This document shows, in pieces, positions 45,000 through 53,880 of a DNA stretch of 64,000 bases. The stretch covers positions 124,001-188,000 of the forward strand of contig NZ_JBGGTQ010000004.1 of the NCBI RefSeq assembly GCF_041320705.1. Reading direction: 5' to 3'. The first letter of the stretch is position 1; each line of letters starts with the position of its first letter. This DNA is from Kineococcus mangrovi. Lineage in GTDB: Bacteria > Actinomycetota > Actinomycetes > Actinomycetales > Kineococcaceae. The notes beneath the pieces are model-generated. The model saw only the letters and a program-made list of their open reading frames with translations, was not told the DNA's origin and did no database searches. Both the position numbers and the translations under genes were made by a program.

Positions 45000-45868
45000 G
45001 CACCACCCCGCCCGCCGCCCTCACCGTGGCCCGCACCCGCTCCGAGCTCGTCGCCGCCCGGGCCGGGCTGCCCGGGCCCGTCGCGGTCGTCATGACGATG
45101 GGCGCGCTGCACGCCGGGCACGCCCGCCTCATCCGCGAGGCGCGCGGCCGGGCGTCCTCGGTCCTGGTGACGGTCTTCCTCAACCCGTTGCAGTTCGGGC
45201 CGAACGAGGACCTCGCCCGGTACCCGCGCACGCTCGACGAGGACCTCGCGCTGGCCGCGGACAACGGCGCGGACGTCGTGTTCGCGCCGGGACCCGACGT
45301 CGTCTACCCCGACGGCACCCCGGGCGTCCGGGTGGCCGCCGGGCCGCTGGGGGAGGTGCTCGAGGGGGCGAGCCGGCCGGGCCACTTCGACGGCGTGCTG
45401 ACGGTCGTGGCCAAGCTGCTGCGGCTGACGCGCGCGGACGTGGCGTTCTTCGGCCAGAAGGACGCCCAGCAGCTCCTGCTCGTGCGGCGGATGGTGCGCG
45501 ACCTCGACCTCGGCGTCGAGATCGTCGCGGTGCCCACGGTCCGCGAGGACGACGGCCTGGCGATGTCGAGCCGCAACCGGTACCTCACCCCCTTCGACCG
45601 CGAGGTCGCCCTCGTCCTGCAGCGGGCGCTGGCGGCGGGCCGGGCCGCCGCACCCGAGGGCCCCTCGGCCGTGCGGCGCGCGGCGCGGGACGTCCTCGTC
45701 GCCGAACCCGCGGCCCGCGTGGACTACCTCGCCCTCGTCGACCCCCACGACCTCGCCGACGTGCCGGAGCACTTCCGCGGCGAGGCGCTGCTGGCCGTCG
45801 CCGCCCGCGTGGGCTCGACCCGGCTCATCGACAACACCCCCCTCGTCGTGGGTCGCCCGGTGGGCTGA
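44996..45868 (+). CDS. panC: Pantothenate synthetase
   Basis: Joins pantoate and beta-alanine using ATP. 290 residues with [16 protein letters not shown] (HIGH-like site), [37 protein letters not shown] and AMSSRNRYL (the KMSKS-equivalent). All catalytic motifs are present. The usual next genes panD and coaX are missing; lysS follows after 43 bases. Confidence 0.95.
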   Translation: MSTTPPAALTVARTRSELVAARAGLPGPVAVVMTMGALHAGHARLIREARGRASSVLVTVFLNPLQFGPNEDLARYPRTLDEDLALAADNGADVVFAPGPDVVYPDGTPGVRVAAGPLGEVLEGASRPGHFDGVLTVVAKLLRLTRADVAFFGQKDAQQLLLVRRMVRDLDLGVEIVAVPTVREDDGLAMSSRNRYLTPFDREVALVLQRALAAGRAAAPEGPSAVRRAARDVLVAEPAARVDYLALVDPHDLADVPEHFRGEALLAVAARVGSTRLIDNTPLVVGRPVG

Positions 45869-45898
45869 GCGGGTCACGTCGCCCCCGCGGTGCCCCAC

Positions 45899-45904
45899 TA
45901 ACCT
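45899..45904 (+). promoter_or_regulatory. -10 element TAACCT, leaderless lysS
   Basis: TAACCT lies seven bases before the GTG start of lysS, with no Shine-Dalgarno. Confidence 0.55.
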
Positions 45905-45911
45905 GGGGCGG

Positions 45912-47426
45912 GTGAACGACCAGACGCCCGACCTGCCCGAGGACGAGTTCGAGGACCTGCCCGAACAGGTCAGGGTCCGCCGCGAGAAGCGGGACCGGAT
46001 CATCGCCGCCGGTGGTGAGGCCTACCCCGTCTCGGTGCCGCGGACGACGTCGCTGGCGGACCTGCGCACGCGCTACGAGCACCTCGCCCCGGGCGAGGAG
46101 ACGACCGACGAGGTCGGGGTCACCGGTCGCGTCGTGTTCCTGCGCGGGACCGGGAAACTCGTCTTCGCCACGCTCCAGGAGGGCGACGGCACCCGGCTGC
46201 AGGCCATGGTCTCCCGCGACGGGGTCGGTGAGGACGCGCTCGCCGGGTGGAAGTCCGACGTCGACCTCGGCGACGTCGTCTTCGTCCACGGCACGGTCGT
46301 CTCCTCCAAGCGGGGGGAGTTGTCGGTGCTCGCCGACTCCTGGCAGATGGCGTCGAAGGCGTTGCGCCCGTTGCCGGTCCTGCACAAGGAGCTGTCGGAG
46401 GAGACCCGGGTCCGGCAGCGCTACGTCGACCTCGTCGTGCGCGAGGCGGCCCGGCAGAACGTGCGCGCGCGCTCGAACGTCGTGCGCTCGGTCCGCCGGA
46501 CGCTGGAGGACCGCGGGTTCCTCGAGGTCGAGACCCCGATGCTGCAGACGCTGCACGGCGGGGCCAGCGCGCGGCCGTTCGTGACGCGTTCGAACGCGTT
46601 CGACACCGACCTGTACCTGCGCATCGCACCGGAGCTGTTCCTCAAGCGGCTCGTCGTCGGCGGCATCGAGCGCGTCTTCGAGATCAACCGCAACTTCCGC
46701 AACGAGGGGGCCGACTCGACCCACTCGCCCGAGTTCGCGATGCTCGAGGCGTACGAGGCCTGGGGCGACTACGACTCCGTCGCCGAGCTCACCCGCACGA
46801 TCGTGCAGGAGGCCGCGCAGGCCGCGTTCGGCTCGCACGTCGTGACGTGGGCCGACGGCACCGAGCACGACCTCGGCGGGGAGTGGAGGTCCATCTCCAT
46901 GTACCCGTCCCTGTCGGAGTCCCTCGGTCAGGAGATCACCCCGGAAACCCCGCGCGAGCACCTGCTCGCGGTCGCGGAGAAGCTCGGCGTTCCCGTCGAC
47001 GCCGCCCGCTGGACCGGTGGAAAGCTCGTCGAAGAACTCTGGGAACACCGGCTCGGGGATTCCCTGGAAACGCCCACCTTCGTCCGCGACTTCCCGGTGG
47101 AGACGTCCCCGCTGGTGCGCGGGCACCGCAGCACCCCCGGTGTCGTGGAGAAGTGGGACCTGTACGTCCGCGGTTTCGAGCTCGCGACCGGGTACTCCGA
47201 ACTCGTCGACCCCGTCGTGCAGCGCGCCCGGTTCGTCGACCAGGCCCGGCTCGCCGACCTGGGCGACGACGAGGCCATGCGGATCGACGAGGACTTCCTG
47301 CGCGCCCAGGAGCACGGCATGCCGCCCACGGGCGGCATGGGCATGGGCGTCGACCGCCTGCTCATGGCCCTGACGGGCCTCGGGATCCGCGAGACCATCA
47401 CGTTCCCGCTGGTCAAGCCCCGCTGA
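45912..47426 (+). CDS. lysS: Lysyl-tRNA synthetase, class II
   Basis: 504 residues. N-terminal OB-fold anticodon domain ([20 protein letters not shown]), class II motif 1 around [10 protein letters not shown], motif 2 [20 protein letters not shown], and motif 3 [13 protein letters not shown] near the end. Normal length. It charges tRNA-Lys. GTG start. Part of the conserved panC-lysS-lsr2 order. Confidence 0.97.
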   Translation: MNDQTPDLPEDEFEDLPEQVRVRREKRDRIIAAGGEAYPVSVPRTTSLADLRTRYEHLAPGEETTDEVGVTGRVVFLRGTGKLVFATLQEGDGTRLQAMVSRDGVGEDALAGWKSDVDLGDVVFVHGTVVSSKRGELSVLADSWQMASKALRPLPVLHKELSEETRVRQRYVDLVVREAARQNVRARSNVVRSVRRTLEDRGFLEVETPMLQTLHGGASARPFVTRSNAFDTDLYLRIAPELFLKRLVVGGIERVFEINRNFRNEGADSTHSPEFAMLEAYEAWGDYDSVAELTRTIVQEAAQAAFGSHVVTWADGTEHDLGGEWRSISMYPSLSESLGQEITPETPREHLLAVAEKLGVPVDAARWTGGKLVEELWEHRLGDSLETPTFVRDFPVETSPLVRGHRSTPGVVEKWDLYVRGFELATGYSELVDPVVQRARFVDQARLADLGDDEAMRIDEDFLRAQEHGMPPTGGMGMGVDRLLMALTGLGIRETITFPLVKPR

Positions 47427-47458
47427 GCGCCGTCCCCGGGGGCGTGCGCACCCGGACG

Positions 47459-47464
47459 TACCCT
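47459..47464 (+). promoter_or_regulatory. -10 element TACCCT before a small gene
   Basis: TACCCT is six bases before the GTG start at 47471; the leader has no Shine-Dalgarno. Confidence 0.5.
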
Positions 47465-47470
47465 GGGGGC

Positions 47471-47686
47471 GTGGACCAACTCGCCGCACTGCTGCCCCCC
47501 GCGGGGCTGGCGCTCCTGTTCGTGCTGCTCATGCGCGCGATCCTGCACGCCGACCGCCGGGAACGGGCCGCCGCTCGGCGGGTGGAGGCCGAGCGCCCCG
47601 GTTCCGGGCCGCGTCCGGGGAGCGTTCCCGGGGGTGTTCCCGGGGAAGGGGCGGCGGAAAGCGGGCGCGACGACCGCCCGGCGTGA
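47471..47686 (+). CDS. Small single-helix membrane protein downstream of lysS
   Basis: 71 residues: one membrane helix (about 6-24), a basic stretch HADRRERAAARR, and a Gly/Pro/Ser-rich tail. Similar short proteins are often found between lysS and lsr2 in actinobacteria. No known function. The -10-like element in front supports its start. Confidence 0.6.
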   Translation: MDQLAALLPPAGLALLFVLLMRAILHADRRERAAARRVEAERPGSGPRPGSVPGGVPGEGAAESGRDDRPA

Positions 47687-47714
47687 AGGGGCGACACGAA
47701 AAGCGGGATTCCGA

Positions 47715-47748
47715 GGGATTTGACCTGATCCCTGGAAAGCGTCAGAGT
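47715..47748 (+). promoter_or_regulatory. lsr2 promoter with overlapping inverted repeat
   Basis: TTGACC (47720-47725), 17 bases, CAGAGT (47743-47748) is a housekeeping-type promoter about 60 bases before lsr2. GGGAT-N8-ATCCC (47715-47719 and 47728-47732) overlaps the -35 and may be an operator. The area is AT-richer than average, as expected for Lsr2 self-binding. Confidence 0.5.
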
Positions 47749-47807
47749 GTTCCCGACCGGCGCACCAGCGAATCGGTCGACCACGTCCTTCGAGAGGAAT
47801 ACCCGGA

Positions 47808-48161
47808 ATGGCGCAGAAGGTTCAGGTCCTGCTCGTCGACGACATCGACGCCAGCGAGGCCTCGGAGACGGTGACCTTCGCCCTCGACGGGGTCAACTAC
47901 GAGATCGACCTCTCGGACGAGCACGCCGCGGCCCTGCGCGACGCTTTCGCCCCGTGGGTGGGGCACGCCCGCCGCGTCGGCGGCCGCGCCAGCTCCGGTC
48001 GGCGTTCATCCGGCGCGTCCCGCCCGGCGGCCAAGTCCTCGGACGGGCCCGAGCGCGACACGGGCGAGGTCCGCACCTGGGCCCGCGAGAACGGCTACAC
48101 GGTCTCCGACCGCGGCCGCATCTCCGCCGAGATCCTCCAGGCGTTCGACGCCGCCCACTGA
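47808..48161 (+). CDS. lsr2: Lsr2-type nucleoid-associated protein
   Basis: 117 residues. N-terminal dimerisation domain (KVQVLLVDDIDASEASETVTFALDGVNYEIDL) and a C-terminal DNA-binding domain with the minor-groove RGR motif in VSDRGRISAEI, joined by a Ser/Arg-rich linker. Lsr2 binds AT-rich DNA and silences foreign genes. ATG with GAGAGGA in front. Here the next conserved gene, clpC, is 5.7 kb away because of an insertion. Confidence 0.95.
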   Translation: MAQKVQVLLVDDIDASEASETVTFALDGVNYEIDLSDEHAAALRDAFAPWVGHARRVGGRASSGRRSSGASRPAAKSSDGPERDTGEVRTWARENGYTVSDRGRISAEILQAFDAAH

Positions 48162-48183
48162 GGCGGACCCCGCCTCGCAGGAT

Positions 48184-48220
48184 GCAGGGCCCGACCACCG
48201 CACCGGTGGTCGGGCCCTGC
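48184..48220 (+). terminator. Hairpin terminator after lsr2
   Basis: A perfect 17-bp stem (48184-48200 with 48204-48220) and a CAC loop, 22 bases after the lsr2 stop. The remaining gap to the ABC gene shows no clear promoter element. Confidence 0.8.
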
Positions 48221-48418
48221 GTCGTCCCGCCGGTGCTGCGGGTGGACGCGGGACCGGGCGGGACCATCCCTCCGCCCGAGGGCCGGTGCACCCATCGGTG
48301 GATGCGCCCGGGCGTGACGGTGCGTGAGGATCGAGGCGTTCGGCTGCGGTGGTCCCCGGCGACGGGGGCCGCCGGGCGACCCACCCGTCCACCACCCGCC
48401 ACCACGAAGGGGCACCCC

Positions 48419-49390
48419 ATGATCGAGGCGGTCGGCCTGCGCAAGGTCTACGGCAAGAAGGTGGCCGTGCACGACCTCAGCTTCACCGTGCGCCCGGGCA
48501 TCGTCACCGGGTTCCTCGGGCCCAACGGGTCCGGCAAGTCGACGACGATGCGGATGATCGTCGGCCTCGACCGCCCGACCGCCGGTCAGGCGCTCGTCGA
48601 CGGCAAGCCGTTCGCCGCCCACCGCGCCCCGTTGTCGACCGTCGGGGCCCTGCTGGACGCCAAGGCCGTCCACACGGGGCGCTCGGCCCACAAGCACCTG
48701 CTCGCGATGGCCGCCACCGCCGGCGTCCCGCGCTCGCGCGTCGACGAGGTCGTCGACCTCGTCGGTCTGCGCGAGGTGGCCCGCAAGCGGGCCGGCGGGT
48801 TCTCCCTCGGGATGGGGCAGCGCCTCGGCATCGCCTCCGCCCTGCTGGGGGACCCCTCGACCGTCCTGTTCGACGAACCCGTCAACGGCCTCGACCCCGA
48901 CGGCATCCTCTGGATCCGCAACCTCATGAAGGAGCTCGCCCGCCAGGGCCGGGCCGTGTTCGTGTCCTCGCACCTCATGAGCGAGATGGCGCTGACGGCC
49001 GAGCACCTCGTCGTCATCGGCAAGGGGCGGCTCATCGCCGACGAGTCCGTCAAGGCCTTCGTCGACCGCGTCCAGCCGCGCGGGGTGACCGTCCGGTCCC
49101 CGCAGGTCGAGCAGCTGCGCGAGCTCGTCGCCGCCGAGGGCGGTCAGCTGGCCGCGATGGACGACGGCAGCTTCGACGTCCGCGGCCTGAGCGCCGAGAG
49201 CATCGGGGACGCCGCCGCCCGTCGCGGCGTGGCCCTGCACGAACTGACCACCGTCAAGGCGTCGCTGGAGGAGGCCTTCATGGAACTGACCGCGAACGCC
49301 GTCGAGTACCAGGCGCAGGGGCCGGCCGGGGGTGGACCGCTCACGGTCCCCGAACCGTCCGGTCGCGCCCGCGAGGAGGTCGCCCGATGA
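48419..49390 (+). CDS. ABC-2 type transporter ATP-binding protein
   Basis: 323 residues: GPNGSGKSTTMRMI (Walker A), FSLGMGQRLGIASALL (signature) and VLFDEPVNGLDPDG (Walker B), then an exporter-type C-terminal extension from about 215. Similar to the BcrA/CcmA-like subunits exporting peptides, antibiotics or lipids. ATG start. Overlaps its permease by ATGA. Confidence 0.9.
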   Translation: MIEAVGLRKVYGKKVAVHDLSFTVRPGIVTGFLGPNGSGKSTTMRMIVGLDRPTAGQALVDGKPFAAHRAPLSTVGALLDAKAVHTGRSAHKHLLAMAATAGVPRSRVDEVVDLVGLREVARKRAGGFSLGMGQRLGIASALLGDPSTVLFDEPVNGLDPDGILWIRNLMKELARQGRAVFVSSHLMSEMALTAEHLVVIGKGRLIADESVKAFVDRVQPRGVTVRSPQVEQLRELVAAEGGQLAAMDDGSFDVRGLSAESIGDAAARRGVALHELTTVKASLEEAFMELTANAVEYQAQGPAGGGPLTVPEPSGRAREEVAR

Positions 49391-50232
49391 GCACCGCGAC
49401 GTCGTCGGCGCAGCCGCTGGAGCAGTACCGCGCACCCGAGCACCGGGTGACGTTCGGCGGGCTGGTCCGCTCGGAGTGGATCAAGTTCTGGAGCGTGCGC
49501 TCCGTCGTCGTGACGATGGTCGTCTCCTTCGCCGCGATCGTCGGCATCGGCGTCCTGACGTCGTTCGCGACGCGGGCCGTGCTGTCCTCCGCCGAGGGCG
49601 GGCAGGCGATGGCCGCGCAGGGGTTCGACGGGGTCGGGGCCAGCCTCACCGGTGCCCAGCTGGGCACGCTCGTCGTCGCCGCGGTCGGGGTCATCGTCAT
49701 CGCGGGGGAGTTCTCCACCGGCATGATCCGCACGTCCGTGGTGACCGCCCCGCGCCGCCTGGGGATCATCGGGGCGAAGGCCGTGGTGCTCGCCGTGAAC
49801 GTCGCCGTCGTCACCGGGGTGGCCGTGCTCCTGGCGTTCCTGCTCGGTCAGGCCGTGCTGGACACCCGCGACCTCGGCGTCTCCCTCGGGGACGACGGGG
49901 TGGCCCGGGCCCTGCTGGGCAACGTCGCGATGCTCGTCGGGGTCGCGCTCGCCGGCCTCGGGGTCGGCGCGCTCATCCGGAACGCGGCGGGCGGCATCTG
50001 CACCGTGGTCGCGGCCGTCTTCGTGGTGCCGCTGCTGCTCCTGCCGGTCCCGGAGTCCTGGGGCGGGGACCGCATCCGCGAGTTCTGGTTCAGCAACACC
50101 TACCTGAACGCCACCACCGTCACCCAGAGCGACGGCTACCTGTCGGCCGGGACCGGGTTCGGCGTGTTCGTGATCTGGGTCGCGGTCCTGCTGGGCCTGG
50201 GGGCCCTCGCCCTGCGCAGCCGGGACGTCTGA
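49387..50232 (+). CDS. ABC-2 family permease
   Basis: 281 residues with six membrane helices (about 39-59, 95-117, 137-160, 178-198, 204-224, 252-272) and an RSEWIKFWSVRS start typical of ABC-2 exporters in actinobacteria, then GEFSTGMIRTS, a conserved loop. Forms an exporter with the preceding ATPase. Substrate unknown. The convergent lacI gene starts its 3' end 10 bases later. Confidence 0.87.
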   Translation: MSTATSSAQPLEQYRAPEHRVTFGGLVRSEWIKFWSVRSVVVTMVVSFAAIVGIGVLTSFATRAVLSSAEGGQAMAAQGFDGVGASLTGAQLGTLVVAAVGVIVIAGEFSTGMIRTSVVTAPRRLGIIGAKAVVLAVNVAVVTGVAVLLAFLLGQAVLDTRDLGVSLGDDGVARALLGNVAMLVGVALAGLGVGALIRNAAGGICTVVAAVFVVPLLLLPVPESWGGDRIREFWFSNTYLNATTVTQSDGYLSAGTGFGVFVIWVAVLLGLGALALRSRDV

Positions 50233-50242
50233 GCGGGCCCCG

Positions 50243-51295
50243 TCAGGCCGAGGAGGCCCGGACGACGAGTTCGGGCGGGTAGACGACCTGCCGGTCGGGC
50301 AGCACGACCGGCGGGTCGTCCCGCACGTCCACCGTGCGCACCCCCGCGACCCCCTCGGTGGCCCGTCGCAGCAGCAGCTCGACGGCCGACCGGCCGAGCA
50401 GGCCCGTCGGCTGCCGCACGGACGTCAGCGGCACGGTCGCCGCCGCCGCGAAGTCGATGTCGTCGTAGCCGACCAGGGCCAGGTCCCCGGGGACCCGCAT
50501 CCCCCGCCGCGCGACCTCCTGCAGCACCCCGAGCGCCAGCAGGTCGTTGAGGCAGAACACGGCGGTGGGCCGGTCCGGCCGGCCCCAGGAGTCGAGGGTG
50601 GCCCCGACCGCCCGCCCGTTCTCCAGGTGCATGGCGGGGACCTCGACCTCCACGAGCGTCCCCGGTGGCAGGCCGGCCTCGGCCACGGCCCGGCGGGCGC
50701 CGGTGATCCGGTGCTCCACCTGCACGAACCCGCGGGGACCGCCGACGACGGCGATGCGCCGGTGGCCCGCCGCGAGCAGGTGCGCCACGGCCAGCCGGCC
50801 GCCCTCGACGTCGTCCACCGACACCGACGGGGTCGCCCCGTCCGGGTCGCTGCGGTCGAGCAGCACGAGGGGCACCTCCAGGCGGCGCAGCTCGGCCAGC
50901 CGCTCCTGCGAGGTGTCGACGGGGGACAGGGCGATCCCCGCCACGCGCTGCTGGCGCAGCACCTCCAGGTGCCGGCGCTCGCGGGCGAGGTCCTCGGCGC
51001 TGCTGCACAGCAGGAGCGTGTGCCCGCCGGCCTCGGCCGTCAGCTCGGCGCCGCGGGCCAGTTCGGTGAAGAACGGGTTGGCGATGTCGAGCACGACGAG
51101 GGCCAGGAAGCGGCTGCGGCCCATCCGCAGCTGCCGGGCCGACTCGTTGCGGACGTAGCCCAGCGCCTCGATGGCCTCCTGCACGCGGAGGCGGTTGACC
51201 TCGGTGACGGTCTCGGGACGGTTGAGGACGTTGCTCACGGTCCCGATGGAGACACCGGCCCGGGCGGCGACCTCCTTGATGCTCACTGCGGTCAC
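50243..51295 (-). CDS. LacI-family transcriptional regulator
   Basis: 350 residues: N-terminal HTH (SIKEVAARAGVSIGTVSNVLNRP) with hinge helix (ESARQLRMG), then a periplasmic-binding-protein-like domain with LALVVLDIANPFF and VFCLNDLLALG. It should bind a sugar-related effector. No sugar operon adjoins it; it is downstream of the HTH-citrate synthase gene on the same strand (32-base gap) and has its own -10-like element. Target unknown. Confidence 0.9.
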   Translation of the reverse strand: MTAVSIKEVAARAGVSIGTVSNVLNRPETVTEVNRLRVQEAIEALGYVRNESARQLRMGRSRFLALVVLDIANPFFTELARGAELTAEAGGHTLLLCSSAEDLARERRHLEVLRQQRVAGIALSPVDTSQERLAELRRLEVPLVLLDRSDPDGATPSVSVDDVEGGRLAVAHLLAAGHRRIAVVGGPRGFVQVEHRITGARRAVAEAGLPPGTLVEVEVPAMHLENGRAVGATLDSWGRPDRPTAVFCLNDLLALGVLQEVARRGMRVPGDLALVGYDDIDFAAAATVPLTSVRQPTGLLGRSAVELLLRRATEGVAGVRTVDVRDDPPVVLPDRQVVYPPELVVRASSA

Positions 51296-51301
51296 GGTCG
51301 G

Positions 51302-51307
51302 ATGCTA
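51302..51307 (-). promoter_or_regulatory. -10 element TAGCAT, leaderless lacI
   Basis: On the minus strand TAGCAT is six bases before the GTG start at 51295. It is in an AT-rich 30-base stretch between two genes. Confidence 0.55.
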
Positions 51308-51327
51308 ACCCAAAAGTTCTAGATACA

Positions 51328-52443
51328 TCACGGTCCGTGAAGGCCGCGGACACGGAACCGCAGGGCCGGGGCGCGGTACTCCTCCAGGGCGTGCGCGACC
51401 CACCCGGCCGTCCGGGCGACCGCGAAGACGAGCTCCCCGGCGTGCGGCGGCAGCCCCCGGCTCAGGGCGTGCGCGGCCAGCGCCAGGTCGACGTTCGGGT
51501 AGGCACCCGCGCCGTGGGTGCGCAGCACGTGCACGAGCAGGACCGGCAGGGCCCGCGCGACCTCCCCCGGGGGCAGGGCGTCCAGCAGGGCGTCGGCCCG
51601 CGGGTCGGCGCTCGTGTGCACGACCGTCCCGAACCCCGGCGGCACCCGGCCGTCCAGCCCGGCGAGCACCGCCGCGGGGCCGTCCTGCAGCACCCGGTCG
51701 AGGAACCGGTGGGCTCCCACCGGGGCGCCGGCGTGCAACGGCCCGTCCGCCGCCCCCAGCGCCGCCGACAGCACGGCCGGCAGCGGCGCCCGCGCGCTGG
51801 CCGCGACCCGCGCCGCCACCGTCGAGACCGCGAGCCCGTGGTCGGCCAGCAGGACCAGCGCCGGTCCCCAGCCACCGGGCGCGCCCAGCACCTCGTCGAG
51901 GGTCGCGGCGACCCCGCCCCCGCGGTCCAGGACGGCCGAGAGCAGCGGTTCGGGGTCGAGGTCGGGGTCCGGGCGGGAGGGGAGCAGGGCCCCCGCCGCG
52001 GCGACGGCCACGCGCAGCCGCGCGGCCGGCCGGGTGCCCGTCGGCAGCGCCCGCAGGACCGCGTCGACCCCGGCCGCGAGGGCCGGGTCGGGCGCGAACG
52101 GGCCCGGGTGCGCCGTCCCCGTCCACAGCAGGCGGGCGACGGCCTCGAAGGAGTGCGTGCGGGACAGCGCGACCGCGTCCTGGCCGCGGTAGCGCAGCCG
52201 GTCGTCGTCGAGGGAGGTCAGCTCGCTGCGGACCGTCTCCACCGCCCCCAGCGGGCGGCCCCGGCCCCGGGCGGCGAGGGCCTCGACCTCGGCGGCCTCG
52301 AAGAGGCTGCCGCCCGGCGTGCGGTGCGCGTGCAGCAGCCCGCGGCTGACGTAGGCGTACAGCGTCGCGCGCCGCACCCCGAGCCGGTGGGCCGCCTCGG
52401 CCGACGACAGGGTGGGGGCGGGTGACGGCGCGGGTGGGGCCAC
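51328..52443 (-). CDS. Citrate synthase paralogue with N-terminal helix-turn-helix
   Basis: 371 residues. Residues about 10-58 form a MerR/excisionase-like HTH (LSSAEAAHRLGVRRATLYAYVSRG, then a wing). The rest is citrate synthase-like, with DGPLHAGAP (first catalytic His kept) and AYPNVDLAL (Asp kept). The second catalytic histidine, in GFGH of normal enzymes, is threonine (GFGT, T273). It is probably not a full enzyme; it may be a regulator sensing acyl-CoA or oxaloacetate, or a subunit of the divergent synthase. GTG start at 52443. Confidence 0.8.
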   Translation of the reverse strand: MAPPAPSPAPTLSSAEAAHRLGVRRATLYAYVSRGLLHAHRTPGGSLFEAAEVEALAARGRGRPLGAVETVRSELTSLDDDRLRYRGQDAVALSRTHSFEAVARLLWTGTAHPGPFAPDPALAAGVDAVLRALPTGTRPAARLRVAVAAAGALLPSRPDPDLDPEPLLSAVLDRGGGVAATLDEVLGAPGGWGPALVLLADHGLAVSTVAARVAASARAPLPAVLSAALGAADGPLHAGAPVGAHRFLDRVLQDGPAAVLAGLDGRVPPGFGTVVHTSADPRADALLDALPPGEVARALPVLLVHVLRTHGAGAYPNVDLALAAHALSRGLPPHAGELVFAVARTAGWVAHALEEYRAPALRFRVRGLHGP

Positions 52444-52444
52444 G

Positions 52445-52490
52445 GTTGATCGGATCAACGTTGACCCGCACCGGTCAAGGTCCGGACGCT
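52445..52490. promoter_or_regulatory. Palindromic operator and promoter between the two citrate synthase genes
   Basis: The 53-base divergent gap holds a perfect 15-base palindrome GTTGATC-g-GATCAAC (52445-52459), directly followed by another half-site GTTGACC (52460-52466) and, six bases on, its partner GGTCAA. TTGACC (52461-52466) and GACGCT (52485-52490) form a plus-strand promoter, with GACGCT six bases before ATG. A bound regulator would cover the -35. Confidence 0.6.
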
Positions 52491-52496
52491 CCGGGC

Positions 52497-53648
52497 ATGG
52501 ACGCACCCACCACCACCACCTCCGCCGGCGACGTGCCCGCGGGTCTGCGCGGCGTCGTCATCACGACCACCGAGCTCGGCGACGTCCGCGGCGAGGAGGG
52601 CTTCTTCCACTACCGGCAGCACTCCGCCGTCGACCTCGCGCGGACGCGGACCGTCGAGGACGTCTGGTTCCTGCTGCACCGCGGGCACCTGCCCTCGGCC
52701 GCCGAGCTGGCCGCCTTCCGGGCCGAGGTCGCCCCGCTGCGGGTCCTGCCCCCGGCGCTCGCCGACGTCCTGCCGGCGCTCGCGGCCGCGGGCGGCTCGC
52801 CGCTGGCCGGGTTGCGGACGGCGCTGTCCCTGCTGGGGGCGGCCGAGGGGGCCGGCCCCGTCCTGGACCTGACCCCGGAGCAGCGGGCGGCCGACGCGCT
52901 GCGGGTCTGCGCGCTCGTGCCCACGGTGCTCGCCGCGCTGCACCGGACCCGGGCCGGGCTGCCGGTCGTGGCCCCGCGGGACGACCTGGACGCGGCGGGG
53001 AACTGGCTGTGGATGCTCACCGGGACCCCGGCGCCGCAGGCCCACGTCCGGGCCCTGCGGCGCTACCTCGTCGCCACGGTCGACCACGGCTTCAACGCGT
53101 CCACCTTCACCGCCCGCGTCGTCGCCTCCACGGGCGCCGACGTCGTCGCGGCGGTCGTGGCCGCCCTCGCCGCCTTCTCCGGCCCGCTGCACGGCGGGGC
53201 GCCGGACCGGGCCCTGGCCGCCCTCGACGAGATCGGCCACCCCGACCGCGCCGCGGGCTGGGTGCGCGACCAGCTCGCGGCCGGGCGCCGGGTCATGGGC
53301 TTCGGCCACGCCGTCTACCGCACGGCCGACCCGCGCTCGGTGCTGCTGCGCGAGACGGCCCTGGAGCTGGGCGGGGAGCTGGCCGAGCGCGCCGTGGCGG
53401 TGGAGGATCGGGTCGTCGCGGCGCTGGCCGAGCTCAAGCCGGGCCGGGCGCTGCACGCCAACGTGGAGTACTACGCCGGGGTCGTGCTGGCCACGTGCGG
53501 GGTCGAGCCGGGGCTGTTCACCCCCACCTTCGCCACGAGCCGGGTCGTCGGCTGGTGCGCCCACGTCCTGGAGCAGGCCGCGGACCCGCGCATCATCCGG
53601 CCCTCGGCGCGCTACACCGGGCCCGCCGCCCCGGTGCCCGTGCCCTGA
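52497..53648 (+). CDS. Citrate/2-methylcitrate synthase
   Basis: 383 residues, with FSGPLHGGAPDRAL (catalytic His), VMGFGHAVYRTADPR (second His) and ALHANVEYYAGVVL, where glutamate stands in place of the usual catalytic aspartate. It would condense an acyl-CoA (acetyl- or propionyl-) with oxaloacetate. Divergent from the HTH-fused paralogue, which probably regulates it or pairs with it. ATG six bases after a -10-like hexamer. No prpB/prpD or other TCA gene adjoins. Confidence 0.87.
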   Translation: MDAPTTTTSAGDVPAGLRGVVITTTELGDVRGEEGFFHYRQHSAVDLARTRTVEDVWFLLHRGHLPSAAELAAFRAEVAPLRVLPPALADVLPALAAAGGSPLAGLRTALSLLGAAEGAGPVLDLTPEQRAADALRVCALVPTVLAALHRTRAGLPVVAPRDDLDAAGNWLWMLTGTPAPQAHVRALRRYLVATVDHGFNASTFTARVVASTGADVVAAVVAALAAFSGPLHGGAPDRALAALDEIGHPDRAAGWVRDQLAAGRRVMGFGHAVYRTADPRSVLLRETALELGGELAERAVAVEDRVVAALAELKPGRALHANVEYYAGVVLATCGVEPGLFTPTFATSRVVGWCAHVLEQAADPRIIRPSARYTGPAAPVPVP

Positions 53649-53668
53649 GCCGGCGCCGCGGACCGTTG

Positions 53669-53679
53669 CGCCGACGGCG
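53669..53679 (+). promoter_or_regulatory. ClgR box upstream of clpC
   Basis: CGCCGACGGCG fits the core CGC-Y-N-A-N-R-GCG reported for ClgR in corynebacteria, followed by AAC. Centred 17 bases before the GGAAC element, it is in an activator position. ClgR is known to activate clp genes in actinobacteria. Confidence 0.6.
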
Positions 53680-53690
53680 AACGAAGTGGC

Positions 53691-53716
53691 GGAACACCCC
53701 GTCCGGAGCGCAGGTT
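53691..53716 (+). promoter_or_regulatory. SigR/SigH-type stress promoter of clpC
   Basis: GGAAC (53691-53695), exactly 18 bases, GTT (53714-53716) matches the ECF sigma consensus GGAAT/C-N18-GTT used by SigR and SigH. It gives a leader of about 155 bases. A second -10-like TAGCAT (53808-53813) nearer the gene may serve housekeeping expression. Confidence 0.55.
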
Positions 53717-53880
53717 GGTCAGGACAACCGGGTCAGGACCAGTTCACGACCGCCGTCAGGTGCCCTCCGGCGCCGCCGGTGGGAGTGAGAGTGTCACAGC
53801 TCGGGACTAGCATCGGAATGGTCCGGTCGGGGGACTCCCCCCCGAGCAGTCCGGACTCGACCACCCGCGAGGAGCGCCGC

